Counted from the stretch's first letter, positions 45,197-55,201 are shown. The stretch: DNA of 64,000 bases from Gammaproteobacteria bacterium (GCA_028821515.1 JAPPGA010000055.1:62001-126000); one strand, 5' to 3'. Program-made: numbers and translations. The notes: generated by a model from the sequence alone, not told the origin.

Positions 45197-46095
45197 TGAG
45201 AGTCGCGCTGACAGGCGCCACCGGGATTGTCGGCCGCTTCATCGCCGCCCGCCTCGCCGCCGAAGGCTGCGGCATCGTGGCGCTGGCCCGTCCCGAAAGC
45301 GACCGAACCGGTTTCGACTTCCCGGTAACCTGGATCGAGGGCAACCTGAACACCGAGGCGGCGCTGGACACGCTGGTGGAAGGCGCCGACGCGCTCGTGC
45401 ACTCCGCCTACGATCACTTGCCCGGTCACTATCGCGGCGGCGAGGGCAACGATGTCGAAGGTTATTGGCATACCAACCTGTTGGGCAGCCTGCGCCTGGT
45501 GCACGCCGCGAAGACCAACAACGTCGGCCGCGTCGTCGTCCTGTCCAGCCGGGCGGTCTTCGGTGGCCCGGTCAGCACGCGCGTCGGCGACAGGCATCCG
45601 ACGTCTCCCGACACGCACTACGGCGCGCTCAAGGTTGCCCTGGAAGCCCTGGCCACCGTATATCCCGGAACGACCTGCATCAGGCCCACGGGGGTCTACG
45701 GGATCACGCATCCAGTTGACCGCAGCAAGTGGTTCGACATGGCGCGGGCGGTGACATCCGGACGGCCTGTATCCGTGGCGCGTACTTCAACCGAAGTCCA
45801 CGGCGACGACATGGCGGCCGCGGTCTGGCTCCTGCTCAACGCGCCCGAAGAGGATGTCTCGGGCCGAGCCTTCAACTGTTCCGACCTCGTCCTCGGCACC
45901 CGCGAGATCGCCCAGCGGATGTACGCCGCGCAGGGCGTGGCGGCCGGATCCCTCCCGTTGCCGAGGGAGATGCCACCACCGGACTACATCATGCGCTGCG
46001 ACGGACTCCGGTCCCTCGGCTGGCGTCCCGGCGGGCGGCGGCGCCTCAACGCGACCATTCGAGCCCTGCTTGACGCCGCTCAACGCCTTGACTGA
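45196..46095 (+). CDS. NAD(P)-dependent epimerase/reductase, possibly SqdC-like
   Basis: MRVALTGATGIVGRFIAARLAAEG, VVLSSRAVFG, YGALKVALEAL. ATG overlaps the glycosyltransferase stop (TGATG). Confidence 0.8.
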   Translation: MRVALTGATGIVGRFIAARLAAEGCGIVALARPESDRTGFDFPVTWIEGNLNTEAALDTLVEGADALVHSAYDHLPGHYRGGEGNDVEGYWHTNLLGSLRLVHAAKTNNVGRVVVLSSRAVFGGPVSTRVGDRHPTSPDTHYGALKVALEALATVYPGTTCIRPTGVYGITHPVDRSKWFDMARAVTSGRPVSVARTSTEVHGDDMAAAVWLLLNAPEEDVSGRAFNCSDLVLGTREIAQRMYAAQGVAAGSLPLPREMPPPDYIMRCDGLRSLGWRPGGRRRLNATIRALLDAAQRLD

Positions 46096-46195
46096 ATCGT
46101 CGGATCAACGGACGGATCCGAACTGTCCGGTCAGATCGACTTTCGGGACCGAAGTGCCAGGCGATAGCCAGGGCGAACCTGCGCCCGGATGGCCA

Positions 46196-46885
46196 CTACA
46201 GGAAGTTGTATCCGATATCCCGACAAGCCCCACGAATGGGATCGACAAGCAGCGCGTCCGTTAGCGCTCGATGCAAGGCTGGTGTCGAGGGGAACGGCGG
46301 AGATTGCGACACACGTTCGTAGAGGGTCGTCACCGGACGATTGGTGAGAGATGAGGGATAGTAGATGCCCTCAATGTTCCCATAGCAGGCGTAGAAGGCG
46401 CGCGACCAGTTCTGGGCGTATGTCTTTGGGCCACTGATGAGTTTCATCGATCCGCCAGCCTGAACACAGAACGTCCCGGACAGATCCAGCAACCGAACTT
46501 CTCGAGTTAGGGCGAAGGACACGAGCCATGGCTGGTGCCGTTCTCGGTCGACCATTCGACCGACCTGAAACACCTCGGCCAATGCAGTGGGGATATCGCT
46601 GGCGAGATAGATGATTCCGCGCGCTTGATCGAACGGTCGGCCCGACCTGTCCCGCTTGTGATGATCGAATCGCGCATCCGCCGGACCGAAGTGTCGGAGC
46701 GACTTCCATGTGCAGGCGTACGGGCCGCCTCGAAAGTAGATGCGGTGAAGGATCGTCCCTGCCGGAACAAGGAAGACAGGTGGCGTCAGTCGTTGGAGGA
46801 TTCGTCGATCGGGCGAGTGAGGCAGCTTCGCCCCGCGGCTCGGAGAAACGCTCATGTCGATACAAGCATACGGCGCGCGCCTCAC
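46196..46885 (-). CDS. RES family NAD+ phosphorylase-type toxin
   Basis: HRIYFRGGPYACTWKSLRHFGPADARFDHH...GIIYLASDIPTALAEVFQVGR...RLLDLSG...IEGIYYPSSLTNRPVTTLYER. Start could be 46855. Confidence 0.83.
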   Translation of the reverse strand: MRRAPYACIDMSVSPSRGAKLPHSPDRRILQRLTPPVFLVPAGTILHRIYFRGGPYACTWKSLRHFGPADARFDHHKRDRSGRPFDQARGIIYLASDIPTALAEVFQVGRMVDRERHQPWLVSFALTREVRLLDLSGTFCVQAGGSMKLISGPKTYAQNWSRAFYACYGNIEGIYYPSSLTNRPVTTLYERVSQSPPFPSTPALHRALTDALLVDPIRGACRDIGYNFL

Positions 46886-46937
46886 CTGGTATGCGGGCTA
46901 CTTTCGCAACCTCGTGCAGGTTATTGGCGCGAATGCG

Positions 46938-47702
46938 CTACAGATCAGCGGTAATCGGCAGCAGCCTGTCCAGTTCGTACCCGGCATTGAGCCAATCGAG
47001 CGGCGATACGATCCGGTCCGTGTCCCCCTCCAGGAAAAGGTCAGGATTGGGCATGTGATACCAGTTGTAGACAGCCACCGGATGCGCGCTTGGATCGAGG
47101 ACCCTGTTGACCCGCATGATGTTTGGCACGAGACCCATGTTGGTGAACTGAAAATCTGGAATGTGGCGCATTCCGTCCAGCAGGAAGCTGTAGAGCGACC
47201 GATTCACGACCATCTGTCGAATACGGCTCTGGGCCACGCCCAATCGTTCGCTTGCTCTCCTGCTCGAGAGGCTGCGAACAACAATTGCTGCGTACTTGAC
47301 CACTGTGTCGGCCATCGGGTCTGGACCGGTTGCCCGATCAAGGCGCAGGCCGCCTTCCAGCAATACGCGTTGTTCCCCTTTCGTCAACCCGCTTGTAGCA
47401 GGTTCATATGCGGTCGGGACCATGCTCCCCAGCACGGCTTTCAGAGCTTCGTTCAAGGCTTCCGGCGTATCTTCCAAACCTCGGCTCTTCATGAACTCCA
47501 TCGCCGACCGCTCTGCCATCCAACTCATCTCCTCACGCTCTGTAGCGGCGTTAACATGCGTTAGTATATCGCTGCAGGAACCACCTTCAAGCTCGGCGTT
47601 GATACGCATGCTCACCCATACACCGTTTCCGGTGGCACGTTGTTTTCCGACGAATCGCCTGGCGGAACTCGAGGCGGAAAAGTGACGAAATACCCTAACC
47701 AC
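46938..47702 (-). CDS. Putative antitoxin/DNA-binding partner of the RES toxin (Xre/MbcA-ParS-like C-terminus)
   Basis: Directly upstream of the RES gene on the same strand; HTH-like RRASERLGVAQSRIRQMV and ParS-like C-terminus IVSPLDWLNAGYELDRLLPI. True start may be downstream (e.g. MRINAELEG). Confidence 0.65.
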   Translation of the reverse strand: MVRVFRHFSASSSARRFVGKQRATGNGVWVSMRINAELEGGSCSDILTHVNAATEREEMSWMAERSAMEFMKSRGLEDTPEALNEALKAVLGSMVPTAYEPATSGLTKGEQRVLLEGGLRLDRATGPDPMADTVVKYAAIVVRSLSSRRASERLGVAQSRIRQMVVNRSLYSFLLDGMRHIPDFQFTNMGLVPNIMRVNRVLDPSAHPVAVYNWYHMPNPDLFLEGDTDRIVSPLDWLNAGYELDRLLPITADL

Positions 47703-47829
47703 GTTCTGACGTTTGCCGTCCGCTTTGGCGCTTCACGAGAGAAATCCGCGCTTCCTCGGAGACAGTGCTTCCGAATGTGTCTGAACCGGCTCAAATATTG
47801 TCGAGAATATTGCTCGAATTTACGTGCGA

Positions 47830-47837
47830 AAACGTTT
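47830..47837. promoter_or_regulatory. Candidate LacI-type operator core upstream of the TonB-dependent receptor
   Basis: AAACGTTT palindrome within GCGAAAACGTTTCAC, ~175 bp upstream of the CDS at 48013. Confidence 0.25.
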
Positions 47838-48012
47838 CACGGGGTGTAATGTTCGCCGCAACCGTGCTGTGGCGCCATGAAGTTTGGCTGAAGCCGAGTT
47901 CAAGAGGAAAGACACGACGGTAACAATTCGAACATTGCGTTAACGTCGCCCGGCCAAACATGCCGGCGACCCACGTCGCCCCACACAATGGGAGCGCCAA
48001 GGAGGGAAAACA

Positions 48013-51000
48013 ATGGACGCAACCGAAAGCAAGCAAACACCATGGATGCAGAACCTTGTCCGCCTGGTTCTGTCGGGTTGCCTGATCGCCTTTTCGCCGC
48101 AGGTTCTTGCGCAGGAAGACGAAGCCGACGAAGCGGCCCAAGAGGAAGAGGCGCCCGCCGCCGAAGTTGAAGAAGCGGTTGTCGCGGAAGACGAAGAACC
48201 CGTAGCCGACGAACTCGTCGTCGTCACCGGCTCGCGGCTGAAGCGGGACACTTACTCCAGCATCGCGCCGCTACAGATCATCACGGCAGAAACTTCGCGG
48301 GAAGCCGGCCTGCTGGACGCCGGCGACATCCTGCGCGAATCCACCGCGACGACCGGCAACCAGGTCGACCTCACCTTCCAGGGCTACGTGCTCGACAACG
48401 GTCCGGGCGCCACCGAAGTCAGTCTTCGCGGTCTTGGCGGAAACCGCACACTCATACTGATCAACGGCCGCCGGATGGCTCCATCCGGCGTCGAGGGCGC
48501 ACCCGTCAGCCCCGACGTCGGCCTCGTTCCGGGCTCCCTCATCGGGCAATTCGACCTGTTGCTCGACGGCGCATCGTCGGTCTACGGTTCCGATGCCATC
48601 GGAGGCGTAGCGAACCTGATCCTGCGCAAGGACTTCGACGGCTTCGAGTTCAACTATTCCCCGGTAGTGCCCAAGCACGAACCCGGCTTCGAGCAGGAGA
48701 CCACCCTGACCTGGGGCAAGAACTTCGACCGCGGCTTTGTCGGCGCGGCCGTCGAACTGATGGAACTGGAGCCCATAACACTCGCGGATCGTCCATGGAC
48801 CGCCGGCTGCAATCGCCACGAAGAGATCGACCAGACCGGGCAGCGACGCCACCAGGATGTTTACTGGCAGCAGGTTTACGGCATGGAATGGGACGATTGC
48901 GCGCTAGGTTCACTTGCCCGGCGGGTGTTCGTCCCCGGAACCCGATACGGCAGCATCTACTACACGCCGGGTTACAGCAACGGCGGCTGGGGCAACTTTT
49001 CGGAATCGAACATCTTCGTTATCCGCGGGATCGACGGGGACGGCGACGGAAGGACGGACTTCAGCTTCCGCGACTACGACCTCAACGGCAGGGAACAGTT
49101 CGCCCACCTGCGCCCGGATCTTTCGCGAATCTCCGCCATGGCATACGGCGAGTACACGCTTGAGGGCGACATGAACCTCACGCCGTTTTTCGAAGTCCTC
49201 TGGACCAAGCGCGACTTCTTCAGCGACGCCGGTGCATTCCAGCTGTTTCCCGACGTCCCCGCGAACAACCCGTTCAATCTGTGCAATCCTGCAGCCGAGA
49301 ACGGTGTCGATTGCGGTCTGGCCTGGAACGCGCTCCTGAACAATCCCCACTTTGGCAGGCAATTCGCTGCCGCCTATGGCGTTCCGCCCCAGGCCTTCGG
49401 CTTCCTGTACAGTCCGCCCCTCGGTCCCATACCCACGGTACCGATCGTGTCCGTGCGTGGAGACCGAACCCAGTCCTTTGTCGACATAACCCAGCTTCGT
49501 ATGGTGGGAGGCGTAACGGGCGACCTGCCATGGCTCGATTTCGCCGGTTTCAGCAACTGGACGTTCGACTTTGGCCTAGTACACACGACATCGGACGGGG
49601 CATCGAGGCGCCCTGGCATTCGCGAGGACAAACTCAACTACGCCCTCGGTGTCTACTCCACCACTCATACGCCGTGCGAGAACGATACCGGCGAATCCCT
49701 CGCTTCGGACGTCGCGCCGGGCTGCGTACCCGTCAACATGTTCGCGCCGTCCCTGTACCCGGAGAGCGTCGTCGGCCGCTTCGGGACCTCGGGCGAGCAT
49801 GACTACGTCTTCGACGACCGCGATTTCGATACGGTCTACAACCAGACGCTGCTTTCCTTCTACATGACCGGCAACGTGTTCCAGCTTCCCTCGGACTGGA
49901 TCGTGGGGGGCATCGGTTTCGAGTACCGAATCGACGACCTCGAATCGATACCGGATCACGTCGCCCGCGACGGGCTATTCATCAGCTACTTCGCCGATGG
50001 CGGCGCCATAGGCGACAAGTACACCCGAGAGTTCTTCGGCGAACTGGAGATCCCCGTGATCGCGGGGCAGCCCGCCGCCGAGGAACTGGTGTTCAACATC
50101 TCGGCGCGATACACCGACGACGAGTTCTACGGCGGCGCCTGGACCCACTCCTACAAGATGGCGTACCGCCCGATCAACTCGCTGCTGCTCCGCGCCACGA
50201 CCGGCACCTCCTACCGCGCGCCGAACCTGCGGGAACTATTCATCGTGCCGCAGACCGGGTTTCTCAGCGTGAGCGATCCGTGCCTGATCCCCGGACGCGC
50301 CCTCGACGAACTGACCGGGGCATACGTTCCCGAGAACGACAACCGCGAGCAGACCGTGCTCGACAACTGCCGCGCGAACGGCGTCGATCCGACCGTCGCC
50401 CACAATAACGGATTCAATGTCTACAGCGTGGAAGTCGGGGCGGGCGGGACGACGGGCCTGGGCGAGGAACGGTCGGAGTCCCTGTCCGCCGGTTTCGCAT
50501 TCGAACAGCCGTTTACCAACGCCTTCGACCTGTCCATCGGCATGAACTACTACGAGATCGACGTCACCGATTCGATCATCGAGCCTTCGCCCGGGTATAT
50601 CGTCTTCGACTGCTACTTCTCGCCCAGCGGCGTCAGCGCGTTCTGCCCCCGGATCCAGCGCGAAGCGGATCCGGCTCGGCCGTTGATCGACTACGTCGAC
50701 CGGAGCTTCATCAACCGCGACAGCGAAATCCATCGCGGCGTGGACCTGAACGTCGCCTTCGAGGACACCGTGACTGTCTTCGACCGGGCCATCGACCTCA
50801 CGATCGACCTCACCATGCACCGCCAGATCGAGGCCTCCGACCTCTTCACCAACGACCAGGGCATCGAGGACTTCGACGACGACTACGACGAGTGGGGCTA
50901 TCCGGAACTGCAAGGGCAACTTGCAGTCCGGGCGGACTACGGCAAGTGGCGCTTCGCCTGGAGCACGTTCTATGTCGGCAGCGTCCACCAGGACCCCGAC

Positions 51001-51312
51001 GGGCTCGACGACTGGGACGAGGGAATCACCGGAGGATCCGACACCTGCTACGGTCCGCCGGACGATGTCCTGTGCCGGGACGTGGGCTTCGCCGAGGAGT
51101 ACTACCTGCACAGCGTCTCCGTGGGCCGCCTCGGCGACCAGTGGCAGATCCGCGGCGGCATCCGCAACCTGTTCGACGAGGCGCCGCCGGTGGTGGACGG
51201 AACCGAGGTCCTCTCCACCAACAACTCGCCCATCGGCTACGGGTACGACTACCGCGGCAAGCGGTACTTCCTGACAGTCCGGTACCTGATCGGCGGGTTC
51301 GGTGCCATGTAA
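48013..51312 (+). CDS. TonB-dependent receptor
   Basis: Signal peptide, acidic linker, TonB-box/plug (ELVVVTGSRLKRD...GATEVSLRGLGGNRTLILINGRR), C-terminal beta-strand RYFLTVRYLIGGFGAM. Confidence 0.95.
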   Translation: MDATESKQTPWMQNLVRLVLSGCLIAFSPQVLAQEDEADEAAQEEEAPAAEVEEAVVAEDEEPVADELVVVTGSRLKRDTYSSIAPLQIITAETSREAGLLDAGDILRESTATTGNQVDLTFQGYVLDNGPGATEVSLRGLGGNRTLILINGRRMAPSGVEGAPVSPDVGLVPGSLIGQFDLLLDGASSVYGSDAIGGVANLILRKDFDGFEFNYSPVVPKHEPGFEQETTLTWGKNFDRGFVGAAVELMELEPITLADRPWTAGCNRHEEIDQTGQRRHQDVYWQQVYGMEWDDCALGSLARRVFVPGTRYGSIYYTPGYSNGGWGNFSESNIFVIRGIDGDGDGRTDFSFRDYDLNGREQFAHLRPDLSRISAMAYGEYTLEGDMNLTPFFEVLWTKRDFFSDAGAFQLFPDVPANNPFNLCNPAAENGVDCGLAWNALLNNPHFGRQFAAAYGVPPQAFGFLYSPPLGPIPTVPIVSVRGDRTQSFVDITQLRMVGGVTGDLPWLDFAGFSNWTFDFGLVHTTSDGASRRPGIREDKLNYALGVYSTTHTPCENDTGESLASDVAPGCVPVNMFAPSLYPESVVGRFGTSGEHDYVFDDRDFDTVYNQTLLSFYMTGNVFQLPSDWIVGGIGFEYRIDDLESIPDHVARDGLFISYFADGGAIGDKYTREFFGELEIPVIAGQPAAEELVFNISARYTDDEFYGGAWTHSYKMAYRPINSLLLRATTGTSYRAPNLRELFIVPQTGFLSVSDPCLIPGRALDELTGAYVPENDNREQTVLDNCRANGVDPTVAHNNGFNVYSVEVGAGGTTGLGEERSESLSAGFAFEQPFTNAFDLSIGMNYYEIDVTDSIIEPSPGYIVFDCYFSPSGVSAFCPRIQREADPARPLIDYVDRSFINRDSEIHRGVDLNVAFEDTVTVFDRAIDLTIDLTMHRQIEASDLFTNDQGIEDFDDDYDEWGYPELQGQLAVRADYGKWRFAWSTFYVGSVHQDPDGLDDWDEGITGGSDTCYGPPDDVLCRDVGFAEEYYLHSVSVGRLGDQWQIRGGIRNLFDEAPPVVDGTEVLSTNNSPIGYGYDYRGKRYFLTVRYLIGGFGAM

Positions 51313-51337
51313 GACAGCACTGGAGCGGGAGGACACC

Positions 51338-53320
51338 ATGATCGAACGGAAGCGCGCGGCCGGCTTGCGTAGCACGCTTGCGGTCGCGCTATGCCTCGCG
51401 AGCCTGGCGGTTGGCGCGACCGAGACGCCACCCGAGCCTTATCCGCTCGAATACTGGGCGCAGCGCGCCACCGTCAGCAACGTCGAGTTGTCCAGGGACG
51501 GCACCTACATGGGCGTGATGCGGATCCCGACGCGCGGTGCGAACCCGATCATCGAGGTCTACGAAACCGCCGATCTCACCAGGGAGCCATTCCGGCTGGA
51601 TGCGGATCCCATGGAGATACTCCAGTACGACTGGGTCAGCGATGAGGCGCTGGTGTTCGTATTGCGGCAGAGGGTCCGCGACCAGATCGACGGCTTTAAC
51701 CAGGGCGTGTACGAGTTCAAGGTCGCGTTGCTGGACGTAGCGAAGAAAAAGACCACCGAGCTGGGCAATCGCAACCTGAACGTAGCCCACCGCCTTCCCG
51801 ATCAGCCGAACAAGATCATCGTCGAGTACTTTTCGACCAACGACCAGGGCCCGGGCGCCAAGATCAAGGAAGGGTTCCGGTCTGTGTCCTACCACGTCAT
51901 GGACCTGAAAACCGGAAAGACACGCCTCCTGATCCGATCTCGGCCCGGACTCGGTCGGATCTTCTTCGATGCCGAGGGCAATCCCCGCTTCGGCGGCGGT
52001 TTCGACCGCAAGACGCAGAACTACGTCTGGTACACCCGACGCCCCGGCGCCTCGGGCTGGGAGGAGGTGCACCGCCAGCACGAGGACGTGTTCGGGTTCT
52101 TCTTCATCGATGGCGTCGACGACATGAAGCCCGACAGCCTCCTCGTGCACACGATGAACGGCGAGGATACTTACGGCCTGTGGTCGCTCGATCTCAACAC
52201 CAAGGCGATGGAACCCATCTACCGTCGCTCGGACGTGGATGTCGTCGGCGTTCGCACGCACAGCAACCCGTGGACCCACCTTGGGAAGGTCGTGGGCGTC
52301 GTTTACTTCAAGGACAGATATCACGTCGAGTACTTCGACGAGGTGGAGAAAGCGACCTACGCCCAACTGGAAAGCATCATCCCCTACGCACACCACGTTC
52401 GGATTCTGAGCCGCTCCCGGGATGGCAAGACCATGATCGTGAACAACGTGGGGCCGAGAGACCCGGGCAGCTACTACCTGCTGAAAGACGGCAAGCTGCA
52501 GTTCATCGAGAGCAGGAGTCCGAAGCTCCGCAGCGAGAACCTGGCCGATCTCAGGCGGATTGAGTACAAGTCGCGGGACGGCCTGACGGTCACGGGGTTC
52601 ATCACCGTCCCGCACGGTAAACCGCCGTTTCCGCTGGTGGTTATGCCGCATGGCGGTCCCTTCATACACGAGACCATCCTCTACGACGAGTGGGCACAAT
52701 TGCTGGCCAATAACGGGTATCTCGTGTTGCAGCCGCAATACCGCGGCTCCCGAGGCTACGGCATGAAGTTCTACTCCGCCGCGTTCGAGGAAGGTGGTGC
52801 CGGTGGCTACGCGATGCAGGACGACAAGGACGACGGCGCCCTTTATCTGGTCGAGGAGGGACTCGCGGATCCGGACCGGATGGCCATGTTCGGGTGGTCC
52901 TACGGGGGCTATGCCGCATTGATCGCCGCAGCCCGGACACCGCAGCTATACCAGTGTACGGTCGCAGGAGCGGCGGTCACCGACCGGGTGATGCAGCTCA
53001 ATTATTTTCGCGACAACGTTCGGGGTGCCGACAGCATCGCGTTGGTTCGCGCCTGGGACAAGAGCATATCCCCCATCGACGAGGTGGAGAATGTCAATGT
53101 GCCGATGCTGATCGTTCACGGCGATCTCGACCAGCGCGTGCCGGTGGACCATGCGAACAAGTACCTGAGGGAACTTGACAAGCACGGCAAGTCGTACAAG
53201 TACGTGGAACTGGAAGGCGCGGACCACTTCTACAACACGCTGTTCTACGACCACAAGATCACGTTCTACAACGCGATGATCGACTACCTGGAGAACGACT
53301 GCGGGCCGGAAGGGCTGTAG
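51338..53320 (+). CDS. S9 family peptidase (prolyl oligopeptidase type), secreted
   Basis: Signal peptide; PLVVMPHGGPFIHE, GWSYGGYAALIAA (GxSxGG), HGDLDQRVPVDHANK, GADHFYN. Confidence 0.95.
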   Translation: MIERKRAAGLRSTLAVALCLASLAVGATETPPEPYPLEYWAQRATVSNVELSRDGTYMGVMRIPTRGANPIIEVYETADLTREPFRLDADPMEILQYDWVSDEALVFVLRQRVRDQIDGFNQGVYEFKVALLDVAKKKTTELGNRNLNVAHRLPDQPNKIIVEYFSTNDQGPGAKIKEGFRSVSYHVMDLKTGKTRLLIRSRPGLGRIFFDAEGNPRFGGGFDRKTQNYVWYTRRPGASGWEEVHRQHEDVFGFFFIDGVDDMKPDSLLVHTMNGEDTYGLWSLDLNTKAMEPIYRRSDVDVVGVRTHSNPWTHLGKVVGVVYFKDRYHVEYFDEVEKATYAQLESIIPYAHHVRILSRSRDGKTMIVNNVGPRDPGSYYLLKDGKLQFIESRSPKLRSENLADLRRIEYKSRDGLTVTGFITVPHGKPPFPLVVMPHGGPFIHETILYDEWAQLLANNGYLVLQPQYRGSRGYGMKFYSAAFEEGGAGGYAMQDDKDDGALYLVEEGLADPDRMAMFGWSYGGYAALIAAARTPQLYQCTVAGAAVTDRVMQLNYFRDNVRGADSIALVRAWDKSISPIDEVENVNVPMLIVHGDLDQRVPVDHANKYLRELDKHGKSYKYVELEGADHFYNTLFYDHKITFYNAMIDYLENDCGPEGL

Positions 53321-53502
53321 CCGCCCAACCGGACGCTATTCCGGCTGAAGCCAGTCGCGGTTTCGCGCATTGCGGGCGCGGAGGATGGCGTTCACGTTGC
53401 CCTGGAGGATCCGAAGACGTTCTTCAGGTGTTTTCGAAGCCATCCGGCGCATGTGATGGCGCCGAAGGACCGTCCCACCGATACGCTTAAGCCCTGACAA
53501 AC

Positions 53503-55125
53503 GTGGCACGACCCGACCTCATACGACCCTTCGAACTTGCCCCCGACGAGAAGGACTGGACTGGCAGTTGGCTGGGCGAAACGATCTGGCAGGTACTGAA
53601 CGCTGCGCGGGACGGGGACACGACCAGGCTGCGCGCGATGCTCGAAGACGACGCGATGCTGGTGAAGGCAGAGTTCTGGTATACACCTCCCCTTCACTTC
53701 GCCGTGCGCGAAGGCCACCTGGATGTCACCCGCCTGCTGCTACAAGCCGGTGCCGACATCTTCCACCGGTCGTTGTACGCGCAGGAACCGCTGCTGCAGA
53801 TGGCACTCGATCGCGGTCACGACGAAGTCGCCAACCTGCTCCGCGACGAGTTGAGACTTCGGGCCTCCTCCGGAAGCCGCCACGCCATTCATGACGCGGC
53901 CGCAGCAGGCGACGCCGAAGCGGTCGAGACTCTTCTCGCGAAGGAAACCGGGCTGGCGAATCTCGGTGATCACCTTGGTCGAAGGCCCCTGCACTACGTG
54001 GTCGAAGCGGGTCACGCCGACCTCGTCGAGCGCCTCGTCGATCTCGGCGCGGACGTGGACGCGTCAGGATTCAGCAGCGACGACCGGCTCGGTGGAACCG
54101 GATTCCGGCCGGTGGTCTCGGCGCTCTGGCACCATCCTTACTGGGGGCAGCGCAACGACTACGCGATCGCCCGCCAGTTGCTTGCGCGAGGTGCCCGCTA
54201 CTCGATCACCGTCGCCGCCGCACTGGGCGACGAGGAACGCGTGCGGGAGTTGCTGGCATCGGATTCTGACCTTGCCAACGACCAGGAACCGGGCGGCAAG
54301 CGACCGCTGTCGGCCGCCGCAGAGCGCAACCACGCGGATATCGTTAAGCACCTGCTCGACGCCGGGGCAGACCCAAATCTCGACGAGGGCCCGAACTGCC
54401 CCAGGGGCTTCGCACTATGGGCGGCGGCGCATCACGGACACCTCGAAGTCGCGAAGATGCTCCTCGATGCCGGTGCCGATCCCAATGCCGACGTGGAGTC
54501 GTCGGGTACACCCGTAGGCACCTCCAACGCCGATATGCGCGCCCTGCTCTATCAACACGGCGGACGCATGCCGCTCGCCATGCACTTTCACGAGGGAAAC
54601 ATCGACACGATCGCGGCGCTTCTCGACGCGAAACCCGAGATCTTTGACGACATGCGCGTTACCGAAGGTTTCACCATGGCGATTTCGGCGGGGCACGAAG
54701 CGCTCGTCCGCCTGATGCTGGCTCGTGGCCTACGGCTACCCGCCTCGGTGACCTATTGCCAGACATATCTCTGGCGATCGCGCGACCTCGCCGGGTTGCT
54801 GCTCGACCATGGCATGGACCCCAACCTTCCCAACTGGCAGCAGGTACGGCCGCTGCACTACATGGCGGAAAAAGGCGACATCGAAACGGCCAGGCTGTTC
54901 CTCGAATACGGCGCCGATCCCCACGTCATCGACGAGGAGTACCGCACGACACCGCTCGGCTGGGCGGCACGACGCGGACAGGTCGAGTTCATCCGCTTCG
55001 CGCTGGCGAACAGCTTCGATCCGACGCCACCTGGCGTACCAACCAGGGCACGCCCGTTAGCCTGGGCCAGACGAAGGGGCCAGGAAGAAGCGGCGAGGCT
55101 ACTGGAAGACCACGCCCCCGCGTAA
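53503..55125 (+). CDS. Ankyrin repeat domain-containing protein
   Basis: Multiple ankyrin units: PLHFAVREGHLDVTRLLLQAGAD, PLHYVVEAGHADLVERLVDLGADVD, PLSAAAERNHADIVKHLLDAGADPN, and others. Confidence 0.93.
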   Translation: MARPDLIRPFELAPDEKDWTGSWLGETIWQVLNAARDGDTTRLRAMLEDDAMLVKAEFWYTPPLHFAVREGHLDVTRLLLQAGADIFHRSLYAQEPLLQMALDRGHDEVANLLRDELRLRASSGSRHAIHDAAAAGDAEAVETLLAKETGLANLGDHLGRRPLHYVVEAGHADLVERLVDLGADVDASGFSSDDRLGGTGFRPVVSALWHHPYWGQRNDYAIARQLLARGARYSITVAAALGDEERVRELLASDSDLANDQEPGGKRPLSAAAERNHADIVKHLLDAGADPNLDEGPNCPRGFALWAAAHHGHLEVAKMLLDAGADPNADVESSGTPVGTSNADMRALLYQHGGRMPLAMHFHEGNIDTIAALLDAKPEIFDDMRVTEGFTMAISAGHEALVRLMLARGLRLPASVTYCQTYLWRSRDLAGLLLDHGMDPNLPNWQQVRPLHYMAEKGDIETARLFLEYGADPHVIDEEYRTTPLGWAARRGQVEFIRFALANSFDPTPPGVPTRARPLAWARRRGQEEAARLLEDHAPA

Positions 55126-55201
55126 CCACTTACGCATGCCGCACCAGCAACGCGTTTTTTGGGAACGTCCCGCCTAACAGTCCCGAGCCGCTGCCACCTG
55201 C

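Noticed and set aside
51389-52738. 449 aa minus-strand ORF opposite the S9 peptidase
   Set aside because: Antisense shadow; the sense frame has signal peptide and catalytic motifs.
53336-53452. Small minus-strand ORF (MRRMASKTPEERLRILQGNVNAILRARNARNRDWLQPE)
   Set aside because: Plausible small protein in an intergenic gap, but no independent evidence beyond length and composition.
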